Source: Micromonospora sp. MW-13
GTDB taxonomy: Bacteria > Actinomycetota > Actinomycetes > Mycobacteriales > Micromonosporaceae
Direction of reading: 5' to 3'
Assembly: GCF_003434305.1 (NCBI RefSeq)
Contig: NZ_QKKX01000064.1
Coordinates: forward strand, 1-64,000
Length of the DNA: 64,000 nt
Below the pieces are notes generated by a model. The model was not told the DNA's origin. It did no database searches and saw only the letters and a list, made by a program, of their open reading frames with translations. This document shows positions 50,519 through 58,670 of the stretch, one piece after another. The first letter of the stretch is position 1. The number at the start of each line of letters is the position of its first letter. Both the position numbers and the translations under genes were made by a program.

Positions 50519-51103
50519 TCAGGGTCGCAGGCCCGCCGACAGCGTCCTGGCCCACGGCGCGTCGACCTGCTCGGCGCCCATGGTCACCACCGCGTTGCAC
50601 AACGCGCCCCGGGCGAAGAGCTCCTGCACCTGCGCCTGGCTGCCGCCGGAGACGCTACGGGCGTACTCGACCAGGCGGGCGTAGCCCCGCTGGACGGCCT
50701 GGCGGATCTCCGGCACCGAGACCGCCGCGCACTGGGCGTGCAGCTGCACCAGCAGCAGCTCCTGGTCCCGGATCAGCAGGACGTACGCGCCGGCCATGGC
50801 GGACAGGACGGCCTCGGGCGAGCTGCCCTCGGCCGTCGCCGCGCCCTCGCTCAGGCTCTCCCGGAACCGTTCGAAGCAGCGCTCGACGACCGCGGCGAAC
50901 AGCGACTCCTTGTCCGGGAACAGCCGGTACAGGTACGCCTGGGAGATGCCGGCACGCTTGGCGACCTCGACGGTGGTGGTGCCGAAGTAACCCCGGGCCG
51001 CGAACGCCCCGATGGCCGTGGAGAGGACGTCCTCCCGCCGGTCCTCGGCGGTGGAGAGCGTCCTGGGGCGGGTGGTCGGTGACATGTGAGTAGCCAACCA
51101 CAC
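50519..51103 (-). CDS. TetR/AcrR-family regulator
   Basis: A 194-residue (GTG 51103) or 188-residue (ATG 51085) repressor. The TetR helix-turn-helix is at ~25-70 (GTTTVEVAKRAGISQAYLYR) and the ligand-binding helices follow. Neither start has a clear ribosome-binding site, and the operator element at 51086-51101 overlaps the start region, so translation may be leaderless and transcription autoregulated. It follows the RiPP-like operon on the same strand and faces the tailoring cassette. Which of them it controls is unclear. Confidence 0.9.
   Translation of the reverse strand: MWLATHMSPTTRPRTLSTAEDRREDVLSTAIGAFAARGYFGTTTVEVAKRAGISQAYLYRLFPDKESLFAAVVERCFERFRESLSEGAATAEGSSPEAVLSAMAGAYVLLIRDQELLLVQLHAQCAAVSVPEIRQAVQRGYARLVEYARSVSGGSQAQVQELFARGALCNAVVTMGAEQVDAPWARTLSAGLRP
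51086..51101. promoter_or_regulatory. TetR-type operator-like element at the tetR start
   Basis: GTGAGTAGCCAACCAC is the reverse complement of the element at 50463-50478 with one mismatch. The longer TGAGT/ACTCA dyad spans 51087-51106. It covers the tetR start region and suits autorepression. Confidence 0.5.
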
Positions 51104-51132
51104 TCATCGTGCCCCGGCAAGCGGGTGCCGGT

Positions 51133-51702
51133 TCAGGGCCGTACGCAGTCCGTCGCCCCGTGCTGCCAGGAGTGGTCGTAGCGGCCGGCGACCTTCGTGA
51201 CGAACTCGGTGACCGCCCGCTCGTCGAGGGTGTCGAGCCGCTGGAGCCGTTGCCAGCCGCTGAGCCCGATGCCGTGGTCCAGGGCGGGGTAGGGCGCCAC
51301 CACCACGTCGCGGGGATACCGGCGACCGAGGCGTTCCAGGGCGCGGACGTCGGCCGGGGAGACGTCCGGGGCGTACTGGACCAGGACGTGCCCGTGCTCC
51401 AGCGCGTGCACCTGCAACTCCTCCAGCACCGGCTCGCGGTAGATGCCGGGGGTGACCACGCGGGGGGAGTGCGGGCCGGAGGTCGGCGGCACCGTCCGGT
51501 ACGCCGCGTGCGGCGCCCCCTCGTACGCTATGTGCCGGTTGCCCTCGAACGGCGCCGGCGTGCCGGGCACCCGGTCGCAGGAGAGGGCCTCGGTGTCGTC
51601 GGCCAGCCCGAGGACCACGCCGAGGCCGAGGCTCGACATGGTCAGCACGCTGAGGGTGGTGACCACGACGCTGACCAGCGTCCCGAGCCAGCGGCGGCTC
51701 AC
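51133..51702 (-). CDS. DUF3105-family membrane-anchored protein of the RiPP-like operon
   Basis: A 189-residue protein with an N-terminal membrane anchor (~8-32, LVSVVVTTLSVLTMSSLGLG) and an extracytoplasmic DUF3105 domain showing the family pattern PPTSGPHSP, GIYREP, VHALEHGHVLVQYAP. The function of DUF3105 is unknown; its conserved histidines suggest metal binding. GTG 51702 overlaps the protease stop by 4 nt. As last gene of the operon it may help secretion, maturation or immunity for the peptide. Confidence 0.8.
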   Translation of the reverse strand: MSRRWLGTLVSVVVTTLSVLTMSSLGLGVVLGLADDTEALSCDRVPGTPAPFEGNRHIAYEGAPHAAYRTVPPTSGPHSPRVVTPGIYREPVLEELQVHALEHGHVLVQYAPDVSPADVRALERLGRRYPRDVVVAPYPALDHGIGLSGWQRLQRLDTLDERAVTEFVTKVAGRYDHSWQHGATDCVRP

Positions 51703-52913
51703 GCGGCGGCCCTCCTCGCCCGGACCCGGTTGCGGACGACCACCCCGAGCGGCAGCAGCACGTTGAGCGAGGTGAACAGCAGCAGCGCGATCCCCTCCCA
51801 CCAGTAGGGGCTGGCGAACGGCGCGCCGACCAGCACGCCCGCCGCCCAGCCGAGGGTGACCTTCGCGCTCGGCCACAGGAAGTGCACGACGAACCAGGCC
51901 ATCCAGACCAGCCCGGCGACGTAGAGCAGCCGGTACCAGCGGGACACCCGCAGGTCCCGGGCGTGCGCGTCGCGCAGGATCGCCGCCTCCCCGTCGTCGA
52001 GCCGGCGGACCAGGCGCTTGAGCGACAGCCGGGTGATCTGGTGCAGGTTCCGGCAGCCGGTCGCGGTGGCCATCACCAGGTACATGTCGGTGCGCAGGTA
52101 GGCCAGCGTCTGGAAGGCCAGCTTCACCGCCTGGCTGAACACCACCATGGCGAGGAACCGGACCATCCCCGGGGGCAGGTCGATCCAGCCGCGCGACCAG
52201 GCGAACCGGGGCGCGACCGCGCCGAACAGCAGCACGCAGTCGATCGCCATGCCGGCGAGGAACGGGCCGTAGCGACGCTCGGGCGGCAGCGCCCACAGCC
52301 CCGACAGGTCGGTCTCCAGCACCGGGAAGATTCCGCGCCGCTCGACGCGCAGCCGCGACGGCACGCCGACGGCGGCCCCGGCGAGGGCGTGCCAGACCTC
52401 GTGCACGATCGTCAGGACGATCACCACCACGTTGGTGATCAGCAGGCTGAGCACGATGTCGGGGAAGATGAAGGTGTCCTCGTACGTGGGCAACAGCGAC
52501 GGCTCGGCGGCGAACATCGCCACCGTCGCGACGAGGCAGCCGACGTACCCCGTCCAGGCGGCCCGGCCGAACAGCGGCCGGACCACCCGGGCCGGGATCC
52601 GCGAGACCGACCAGTGCCGGGCGGTGGCCGGCGCGGCCTCCCCGGCGGTACGCCCGTCGATGATGCCCGCGTCGAGCAGCACCTCGACGAAGTCGAGGGC
52701 GTCGACCGCCTCCCCGGTCTCGCGTTCCACCTCGTCGGCGGCCTCGGCGACGGTCCGGCCGGCGGCGAGCAGCCGCACCAGCCGGGCCCCGACCTCGGGT
52801 ACGACCACGAAGTTGCCGGTGGCCGGGTCGCCGACGACGTACTCGTCGGTGTCCTCCTCGCGGACGACGAGGTGGGCGACCCGGGGCCGGCTGTCGGCGT
52901 CGAGGGTGATCAC
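51699..52913 (-). CDS. PqqD-like domain fused to M50-type membrane metalloprotease
   Basis: A 404-residue protein. Residues 1-~85 look like a PqqD/RRE winged helix that binds leader peptides (VGDPATGNFVVVPEVGARLV). After a short linker come about six membrane helices. H171-E-V-W-H175 in IVHEVWHALAG is the HExxH zinc motif of site-2-type (M50) proteases. The plan fits a membrane protease that binds, cuts and perhaps exports a modified peptide. GTG 52913 overlaps the ThiF-like stop by 4 nt. The second zinc-ligand motif is not obvious by eye. Confidence 0.8.
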   Translation of the reverse strand: MITLDADSRPRVAHLVVREEDTDEYVVGDPATGNFVVVPEVGARLVRLLAAGRTVAEAADEVERETGEAVDALDFVEVLLDAGIIDGRTAGEAAPATARHWSVSRIPARVVRPLFGRAAWTGYVGCLVATVAMFAAEPSLLPTYEDTFIFPDIVLSLLITNVVVIVLTIVHEVWHALAGAAVGVPSRLRVERRGIFPVLETDLSGLWALPPERRYGPFLAGMAIDCVLLFGAVAPRFAWSRGWIDLPPGMVRFLAMVVFSQAVKLAFQTLAYLRTDMYLVMATATGCRNLHQITRLSLKRLVRRLDDGEAAILRDAHARDLRVSRWYRLLYVAGLVWMAWFVVHFLWPSAKVTLGWAAGVLVGAPFASPYWWEGIALLLFTSLNVLLPLGVVVRNRVRARRAAA

Positions 52914-54013
52914 CGCTCCTCCCCGACCCAGCCGCAGGTCCCGCACTTGTGCCCCGGAGTCGGGTTCACCACGTAGTGGTAGGTCAGGTCGGTCAGGCTC
53001 AGGTGGTACATCCGGCCGAGCGTGCTGGCGGGGATGCCGCCGAGGTGGTGCACCGCGTCCAGGGCGGCCAGGTGGCCGGTGAGGTTGGCCGACGGGGCGA
53101 TCACCGCGTGCCCGGTGAACCCGAACAACTCCTCCGGCTCGGCGCCGTGCCGCTCGCGGAGCCGGTCGCCGACGCTCGGCAGACATGCCTGGCAGCAGGT
53201 GCGGCCCGGGACGAACAGGCCGACGACGGCCATCGGGCCGGCGTACTGGGCGATCATCCACGGGGTACCGGTGCGCAGGGCGGCGGCGTTCGTCCAGTCG
53301 CGGATGGTGTGCAGGGGTTGGTCGGCGCAGAGCACCAGCAGGTCGCGCCCGCGCATCAGCGTCATTGCCGACTCGGTGGAGTCGACCCGGGTCTGCTCGC
53401 CGGTGACCGTCACGTAGGAGTTCATCCGGCGGAGGCGGTCGACCGCGACGGCGAGCTTCGGCGCGCCGATGTCGTCCTCGGTGTAGAGGAGCTGACGGGT
53501 CAGGTTGCCGGGCTCGACCACGTCGAAGTCGACGCAGTGCACGGCCCCGACCCCGGCGGCGACGAGGGATGCCGCGACGGCCGAGCCGGTGCCGCCCAGT
53601 CCGACCACGACCACGCGGCTCGCCTTCAGCCGGGCCTGGACGTCGAAGCGGGACGGGCGCGGGGTGAGGTCGACCCACGCGTGGTAGGTCAACGCCCGCT
53701 CGTAGCGGTCGATCTCGGCGGGGCTCAGGGTGGGCGGGGGCGGCGCGGCGGCGTCCTCGACGTATCCGGCGTCGATGATCGTCCGCATCGCGTCGGTCGT
53801 CTCGTCGGCGGTCAGGTCGGGTCGTTCGGTGAGCAGGGCGTCGACGATCTCCGCCCGGGTGCGGGTGCCGTCCATCAGGCGTAACAGCGACCAGAGAAAG
53901 CCGTCCTCGTCGTCGATCTCCGCCCCGATACCCATTTGTCGACCGCCGATGCTGATGAGCGTCGGAGTCAGTCGCAATGGTTTGTGAATGCCCTTGATCC
54001 GTGGTCGCAGCAT
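52910..54013 (-). CDS. ThiF/E1-like adenylyltransferase with N-terminal leader-binding domain
   Basis: A 367-residue E1-like enzyme. Residues 1-~90 form a PqqD-like winged helix (DEDGFLWSLLRLMDGTRTRA). The nucleotide site is GLGGTG at 138-143, followed by D162/D164, N170, R173 and K186 as in ThiF/MoeB/E1 proteins. The structural zinc site is C274/C277 and C357/C360. Such enzymes activate a carboxylate with ATP, here probably the C-terminus or a side chain of the 39-residue peptide encoded 64 nt upstream. ATG 54013 has GGAGGAG 9 nt upstream. It resembles MccB- or PaaA-type enzymes; no YcaO partner is present. Confidence 0.85.
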   Translation of the reverse strand: MLRPRIKGIHKPLRLTPTLISIGGRQMGIGAEIDDEDGFLWSLLRLMDGTRTRAEIVDALLTERPDLTADETTDAMRTIIDAGYVEDAAAPPPPTLSPAEIDRYERALTYHAWVDLTPRPSRFDVQARLKASRVVVVGLGGTGSAVAASLVAAGVGAVHCVDFDVVEPGNLTRQLLYTEDDIGAPKLAVAVDRLRRMNSYVTVTGEQTRVDSTESAMTLMRGRDLLVLCADQPLHTIRDWTNAAALRTGTPWMIAQYAGPMAVVGLFVPGRTCCQACLPSVGDRLRERHGAEPEELFGFTGHAVIAPSANLTGHLAALDAVHHLGGIPASTLGRMYHLSLTDLTYHYVVNPTPGHKCGTCGWVGEER

Positions 54014-54077
54014 GCCCGGAAACTCCTCCGCCAGGCCGGCCGGGACGCGAGGTGCCGCGCCCCGGCCGGATGTCCGA

Positions 54078-54197
54078 TCAGCCGCAGAGGTCGTTGCGGC
54101 AGCCCGGTTCGATGATGGCGACGGTGGTCTCGAGCTTCTCAAGCTTGCGCACGAGGACCTTGGCCGGCTTGCGCTTCGTCTCGATCTTCTTGTCCAT
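54078..54197 (-). CDS. 39-residue candidate RiPP precursor peptide
   Basis: A 39-residue peptide starting at ATG 54197, with TTGGAGG 7 nt upstream. It has a lysine/arginine-rich helical leader (1 to ~21), a linker and a C-terminal candidate core TTVAIIEPGCRNDLCG with C33 and C38. It is the first gene of the ThiF-M50-DUF3105 operon and has a well-formed promoter 59 nt upstream. The two cysteines and terminal glycine are typical sites of modification or E1 activation. The product class is not recognised. Confidence 0.75.
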   Translation of the reverse strand: MDKKIETKRKPAKVLVRKLEKLETTVAIIEPGCRNDLCG

Positions 54198-54255
54198 GGG
54201 CGGCCTCCAACGAATTGAGAGGGACTGACGCGGCGATCCCGCTCGCGTCGCCATC

Positions 54256-54284
54256 ATTAGAGCACCCGCAAAAACCTTTGACAA
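54256..54284 (-). promoter_or_regulatory. promoter of the RiPP-like operon
   Basis: Minus-strand TTGTCA (54279-54284), 17-nt spacer and TCTAAT (54256-54261) form a near-consensus housekeeping promoter 59 nt upstream of the precursor start. Confidence 0.75.
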
Positions 54285-54306
54285 TATTTAACTGCGTCGA
54301 ACTAAT
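54278..54306 (+). promoter_or_regulatory. divergent promoter toward the BTAD regulator
   Basis: Plus-strand TTGACA (54278-54283), 17-nt spacer and ACTAAT (54301-54306). Its -35 shares TTGACAA with the -35 of the opposing promoter, so the two cannot be occupied at once. Confidence 0.6.
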
Positions 54307-54682
54307 GTGATCGAACTGGGCTCAAACGGAGGTCTGCCGCCGCGTTCGGCGAATAGTCAGCTAAAGGCCCCGCGGCTGTCGGTGTCGGCGGTAATTCATG
54401 GTTTCCGGACAGGTCGTCCAGGTGGGACGAATGGAATTATGGGTGGTTGGCGGTCGGCAAAGGGTGAATGGCAGAATTGGTCCACTGGAGCCCTTTTGCG
54501 GTGGATGCTGTGGACGGGGCGGCTGGTCGACGGGATTCCCAGCGGCGGCCCGAGTCCCTGCCGAAATCCGACGCGGTTGTCCGATCACGGGCAGCTACCA
54601 GGGCGTATTGATGACTACCATCAGTGGTGTCGCTCGTCCCGGGCCGGCTCGACGGCCGGCTACCTCGGGGAAGGTGTGCGCG
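54307..54682. other. 376-nt leader region of the BTAD regulator
   Basis: No separate gene is evident. The regulator's frame is open through most of this stretch (in-frame ATGs at 54431 and 54611), but neither has a good ribosome-binding site. The region is less GC-rich than its surroundings and probably a long untranslated leader. Confidence 0.5.
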
Positions 54683-57583
54683 ATGCCGACAGAACCCGCC
54701 CGCAGCCCTTCGCTGAGCCTCACGCGGTCCAGGCTGATCACCGCGCTGGACGTCCGGCCCCGTTCCCTCGGCCTGGTCGTCGCCCCCGCCGGGTCCGGCA
54801 AGACCACCCTGCTCGCCCAGTACGCGGCCACCGGGCCCGGGTCCGTGGGCTGGCTGCGCGTCGTGCCGTCCGACGCGGACCCGGCGCGGGCGCTGCGCCG
54901 GGTGGAGGCGACGCTGCCCGACGGCGGTGCCGGCCTGCTGGTCGTCGACGACCTGCACCTGGTCGAGGGAACGCCGGGGGAGTCCGTGCTGCTGGACCGG
55001 GCCCTCGCCCTGGTGCGCGAGGGCGTCCGGGTGCTGGTCGGCACCCGCCGCATGCCGCCGCTGATCCTGACCCGGCACGAGTTCTCCGACAGCGTCGTCG
55101 TCGACGCCGAGCAGCTTCGGTTCCGCACCTGGGAGGTGGAGCGGCTGCTGCGCGACGTCTACCGGGAGCCGCTGCCGGCCGACGACGTGGCGGCCCTGGC
55201 CCGGCGGCTCGGCGGCTGGGCGGCCGGCCTGAAGCTCTACTACCTGTCCACCCGCAGCCAGCCGCTGGCCGACCGGCGCCGCGCGGTGGCCTCGCTGGGC
55301 GTGCGCTCGGCGCTGTCCCGGGACTACCTCACCCGTACCGTGCTGGCGGAACTCGCCCCCGACCTGCGCCGGTTCCTCGTCCACACCTGCGTGTTCGAGG
55401 TGCTCACGGCCCAGCGGTGCGACCGGCTGCTCGGCGGCGGCGACGGGCAGGCCGCGCTGGAGGAGCTGGAGCGCCGGCAGGCGTTCACCGTCTCCCACGA
55501 CGGTGGCCGGAGTTTCGCGTACCACGAGGTGCTGCGCGCCCACCTGATCGCGGCGCTCGCCGAGGAGTTGGGGGAGCATGCGGCGCGGGCCTGGCACGCC
55601 CGCGCCGGCCGGCTGCTCGCCGCGGAGGGCGCGGTGCTGGAGGCGGCCCGGTGCTTCGCCCGCGCCCAGCAGTGGCCCGACGTGCACCGGCTGCTCGACA
55701 CCGCCGGGGGCGACGTCGCCGTGCGGGGCCTCGACCCGTGGTCGGACGTGCTGCCCGCCTGGTTCATCGCCGAGGACCCGTGGCTGGTGCTCGCCGACGC
55801 CCGGCACCGGATCAACGAGGGCCAGCTCGCGGCGGCGGTGCCGCTGTTGCGCCGGGCCGAGGAGATGTTCGACGGCGAGCCGGCCCGGGCGCGGTGCCGC
55901 TCCCTGCGCGCCGACGTGACGGCCTGGCTGCCCGACGGCCCGCACTGGCGCGGGCACTGGTCCGGCTGGCTGCGCACGGCCACCCGGCGGCACCCGATGG
56001 TGGTCGTCGGCGAGGCGGAACGGCTGACCGGGGCGGCCGACCCGCTGGTGCGGGCGGGCGCGCTGCTGCTGGCCGGGCACGCCGGCGAGGCGGCGCGCGT
56101 GCTGGACCGGTGGACACCGTCCGACGCCGGCATGGTCGGGCTGGCCTGCCGGCTGCTGCGCGCCGCCGTCGCGCTGGCCGGCGGGGACCCGCAGGCGCCC
56201 GCCGCGGTCGCCGCCGTCGGCCTGGACGCCGACCGGTCCGGCCTGCCCTGGCTGGCCCGGCTGGCCCGGGCGGTGCCCGCGCTGTCCGGGGCGGAGGCCG
56301 ACCTCAAGGAGGCCGCCGCCGTCGTCGAGGAGTGCGACCGGCTCGGGGACCGGTGGGGCGCCCTGCTCGCGGCCGGCTGCGCCGCGCTGGCCCGCTCCCT
56401 GCGCGGCGGGCCGGAGCCGGAGGAGGCCGGCCGGCTGCTCGACCGGGCGCGGGAGGTGGACAGCGGGGTGCTGGCCGCCTGGGCGCAGTCCCTGCTCGCG
56501 CTGGCCGCCGTGCGCGGCCGGCTGCCCGACGCCGATGTGGAGGTCCGTCGCGCGGAGAGCACCGCCCGGGCCGCCGGAGTGCCGGGGGCGCGGGTGCTCG
56601 CCCTCGCCGCGGGGGTGCCCGCCGGCCCCGGCCGGGCGGTGGGCCTGTCCGCCGTCCACGCCGCCGCCGAGCACGCCGGGCTGCCCCGTCCGGTGGTGAC
56701 CGCCTGGGTCACCCCCGAGCGCGGTGCCGCACCGGCCGTGCCGGACACCGCCCCGCTGACCGTACGCTGCTTCGGCGGCTTCCGGATCTGCCTGGACGGC
56801 GAGCCGCTGAACTGGTCGCCACTGCGCCCCCGGGCCCGCGCCTTGGCCCGGATGCTCGCCATGCACGCCGGCCGGGCCGTGCACCGCGACCGGCTCCTCG
56901 ACGCGCTCTGGCCCGACACCGACCCGGCCACCGCCACCCGCACCCTGCACGTCGCCCTGTCCAGCCTGCGCCGGTTCCTCGACACCCACCTGCCCACCGG
57001 CGACGGGGAGAGCCTGCTGCACCGCGACGGGGACGCGTACCTGCTGGCGCTGCCCCCGGGGAGCTGGTGCGACGTCACGGAGTTCCGGCTCGCGCTGGAA
57101 CGGGCGTCCAGCCCCGGGGCGACCCGGGACCCGCGCGCGCTCGCCGACCTGCGGGTCGCGGTGGCCGCGTACACCGGCGAACTGCTGCCCGAGGACGGCC
57201 CGGCGGAGTGGGTGGTGGCCGAGCGGGAGACGCTGCGCCGGCAGGCCGCGGACGCGGCGGCCCAGCTCGCCGAGGCCGCCCTGCGCGCCGCCGGCGCCGA
57301 CGGGGCGGTCGCGACGGCGGCCCGGTGCGTCGAGATCGACCCGTGCCACGACGCTGGCTGGCGGCTGCTGATCGCGGCGCACGACCGGGCCGGCAACGCC
57401 GCCGCCGCCGAGCACGCCCGCCGCCGGTACGCCGACGTGCTCGTCTCCCTCGGCCTCGACCCGGCACCCGCGGAGACCGCGCCAGCGGGAACCACCGTCA
57501 GCGTCGACCGAAGAATTCCGCCTCCCCGATCGCCACGGCCGGATCCAACCCGGGCCCGTACGTCGAGCGGACCACCAGCCTGA
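54683..57583 (+). CDS. large STAND-BTAD transcription regulator (SARP-like, MalT-like N-terminus)
   Basis: A 966-residue regulator with unusual order. Residues ~15-330 are a MalT/LAL-type STAND ATPase with Walker A APAGSGKTT (34-42) and Walker B LLVVDDLHLV. The middle is helical, and ~690-760 is an OmpR-type winged helix (LTVRCFGGFRICLDGEPLNW), followed by a BTAD domain to ~930. Classical SARPs carry the DNA-binding part first. ATG 54683 has GGGGAAGG about 8 nt upstream. It diverges from the RiPP-like operon and its last 86 nt overlap the convergent injection-system gene. It may control either; the SARP-like repeats at 47849 are another candidate target. Confidence 0.85.
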   Translation: MPTEPARSPSLSLTRSRLITALDVRPRSLGLVVAPAGSGKTTLLAQYAATGPGSVGWLRVVPSDADPARALRRVEATLPDGGAGLLVVDDLHLVEGTPGESVLLDRALALVREGVRVLVGTRRMPPLILTRHEFSDSVVVDAEQLRFRTWEVERLLRDVYREPLPADDVAALARRLGGWAAGLKLYYLSTRSQPLADRRRAVASLGVRSALSRDYLTRTVLAELAPDLRRFLVHTCVFEVLTAQRCDRLLGGGDGQAALEELERRQAFTVSHDGGRSFAYHEVLRAHLIAALAEELGEHAARAWHARAGRLLAAEGAVLEAARCFARAQQWPDVHRLLDTAGGDVAVRGLDPWSDVLPAWFIAEDPWLVLADARHRINEGQLAAAVPLLRRAEEMFDGEPARARCRSLRADVTAWLPDGPHWRGHWSGWLRTATRRHPMVVVGEAERLTGAADPLVRAGALLLAGHAGEAARVLDRWTPSDAGMVGLACRLLRAAVALAGGDPQAPAAVAAVGLDADRSGLPWLARLARAVPALSGAEADLKEAAAVVEECDRLGDRWGALLAAGCAALARSLRGGPEPEEAGRLLDRAREVDSGVLAAWAQSLLALAAVRGRLPDADVEVRRAESTARAAGVPGARVLALAAGVPAGPGRAVGLSAVHAAAEHAGLPRPVVTAWVTPERGAAPAVPDTAPLTVRCFGGFRICLDGEPLNWSPLRPRARALARMLAMHAGRAVHRDRLLDALWPDTDPATATRTLHVALSSLRRFLDTHLPTGDGESLLHRDGDAYLLALPPGSWCDVTEFRLALERASSPGATRDPRALADLRVAVAAYTGELLPEDGPAEWVVAERETLRRQAADAAAQLAEAALRAAGADGAVATAARCVEIDPCHDAGWRLLIAAHDRAGNAAAAEHARRRYADVLVSLGLDPAPAETAPAGTTVSVDRRIPPPRSPRPDPTRARTSSGPPA

Positions 57584-58670
57584 TCCGCACCACGTTCGCC
57601 GCCTCGACGGGGAACTGCTGCTCCCCGGGCTCGTCGCGCAGCTCGATGTCGGTCTTCTCCTGCTTGCCGTCGGCGTCGACGGTGACCACGGTGAGCCCGC
57701 GCGGCCGGCCGGCTTCGAGGAACGCCTGCCGCCGCTCGCCGACGCCCGGGGTGATGATGACGGTGAGCAGCCGCACGGGCTCGGTGAAGCGGCCCTCCAC
57801 CCAGGCGCCGGCGGCCGTGCCGGTCGGCGCCCAGTAGCGGTTGCTCGCCCCGTCGGTGAGCCGGGCCGCGCCGGCACCCAGCTTCTCCGACGACGCGCTC
57901 ACCGCCGCCGGGACGAGCGACGCCGGTTCCTCGGTGCGGTCGCGCACCGCCTCCACGGCCCGCCGCGCCAGGGGCGGCCCGGCCACCGCGAGCACGCCGA
58001 CGAGGCAGAGCCCGAGCACGAGCAGCAGCAGCCGCCGGGCCGCCCCGGCGGCCCGGCGGTCCTTCCGGGCGGGGCGGCGGGGCCCCCGGCGGCGCACCCG
58101 GTCCCACAGCCGTCGCCACCGGTCCCGCAGCCGCTCCCACCAGGTGGCGCGCTCCGGCGCCGGCCCGACCGGGGCGGTCAGCGACTCCCCACAGAACCGG
58201 CAGATCCGGCGGTTCGGCGGGTTGACCCGGCCGCAGTGGGCGCAGGTCAGCTCCCGCTCCGGCGGGCGGGACGCCGGGTCGACCGCAGCGGCCGGCCCCG
58301 GCGTCTCCCGGGTGGTGCTCGGTGCCCCGGGTTGCAGCGGCTGGGGCGTGCCGTCGCCCGCGCGGACCGGCTCGTGCCCGCCCGGCTCGTGCCCGCCCGG
58401 CTCGTGTCCGCCCGGCTCGTGCCCGCCCGGGCCGGGCGGGTGCGCTACGGGGGCCGGCGGGCCGGCGGTGGACGGCCCGGGGCCCGGCGGGGCCGGCACG
58501 GCCGGATCCGTCCGCGCGTCGGTGCTCCGGTCGGTCACCGGCCGGTCCCGGGTCACGGCCGGCCCCGGGGCGGGCGGCGGGCTGCCCTCGTCCCACAGGT
58601 ACTCGCCGCAGGCCGCGCAGAACTGCCTGCCGTCGGCGTTGGCGGCGCCGCAGCTCGCACAGGTGATCAT
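57498..58670 (-). CDS. double zinc-ribbon, single-pass protein with discoidin-like domain
   Basis: A 390-residue protein. Residues 1-25 form a zinc ribbon (C4, C7, C18, C21), followed by a proline/glycine-rich linker with four tandem GGHEP units, a second zinc ribbon (CAHCGRVNPPNRRICRFCG), a basic stretch, one membrane helix (LLLLVLGLCLVGVLAVAG) and an extracytoplasmic discoidin/galactose-binding-like domain (LTDGASNRYWAPTGTAAGAW). Proteins of this plan accompany extracellular contractile injection systems in actinomycetes, perhaps anchoring the particle or recognising a surface. ATG 58670 overlaps the tail-protein stop by 4 nt. The 3' end overlaps the BTAD gene by 86 nt. Confidence 0.78.
   Translation of the reverse strand: MITCASCGAANADGRQFCAACGEYLWDEGSPPPAPGPAVTRDRPVTDRSTDARTDPAVPAPPGPGPSTAGPPAPVAHPPGPGGHEPGGHEPGGHEPGGHEPVRAGDGTPQPLQPGAPSTTRETPGPAAAVDPASRPPERELTCAHCGRVNPPNRRICRFCGESLTAPVGPAPERATWWERLRDRWRRLWDRVRRRGPRRPARKDRRAAGAARRLLLLVLGLCLVGVLAVAGPPLARRAVEAVRDRTEEPASLVPAAVSASSEKLGAGAARLTDGASNRYWAPTGTAAGAWVEGRFTEPVRLLTVIITPGVGERRQAFLEAGRPRGLTVVTVDADGKQEKTDIELRDEPGEQQFPVEAANVVRIRLVVRSTYGPGLDPAVAIGEAEFFGRR
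58367..58426. repeat. four 15-bp tandem repeats coding for GGHEP units
   Basis: Four consecutive 15-bp units (CCGGCTCGTGCCCGC, one with a single change) inside the zinc-ribbon protein gene encode the pentapeptide repeat in its linker. The copy number may vary between strains and change linker length without a frameshift. Confidence 0.85.

Noticed and set aside
54307..57837. 1176-codon open frame overlapping the BTAD regulator
   Set aside because: Shadow frame; the regulator frame contains P-loop, winged helix and BTAD motifs.
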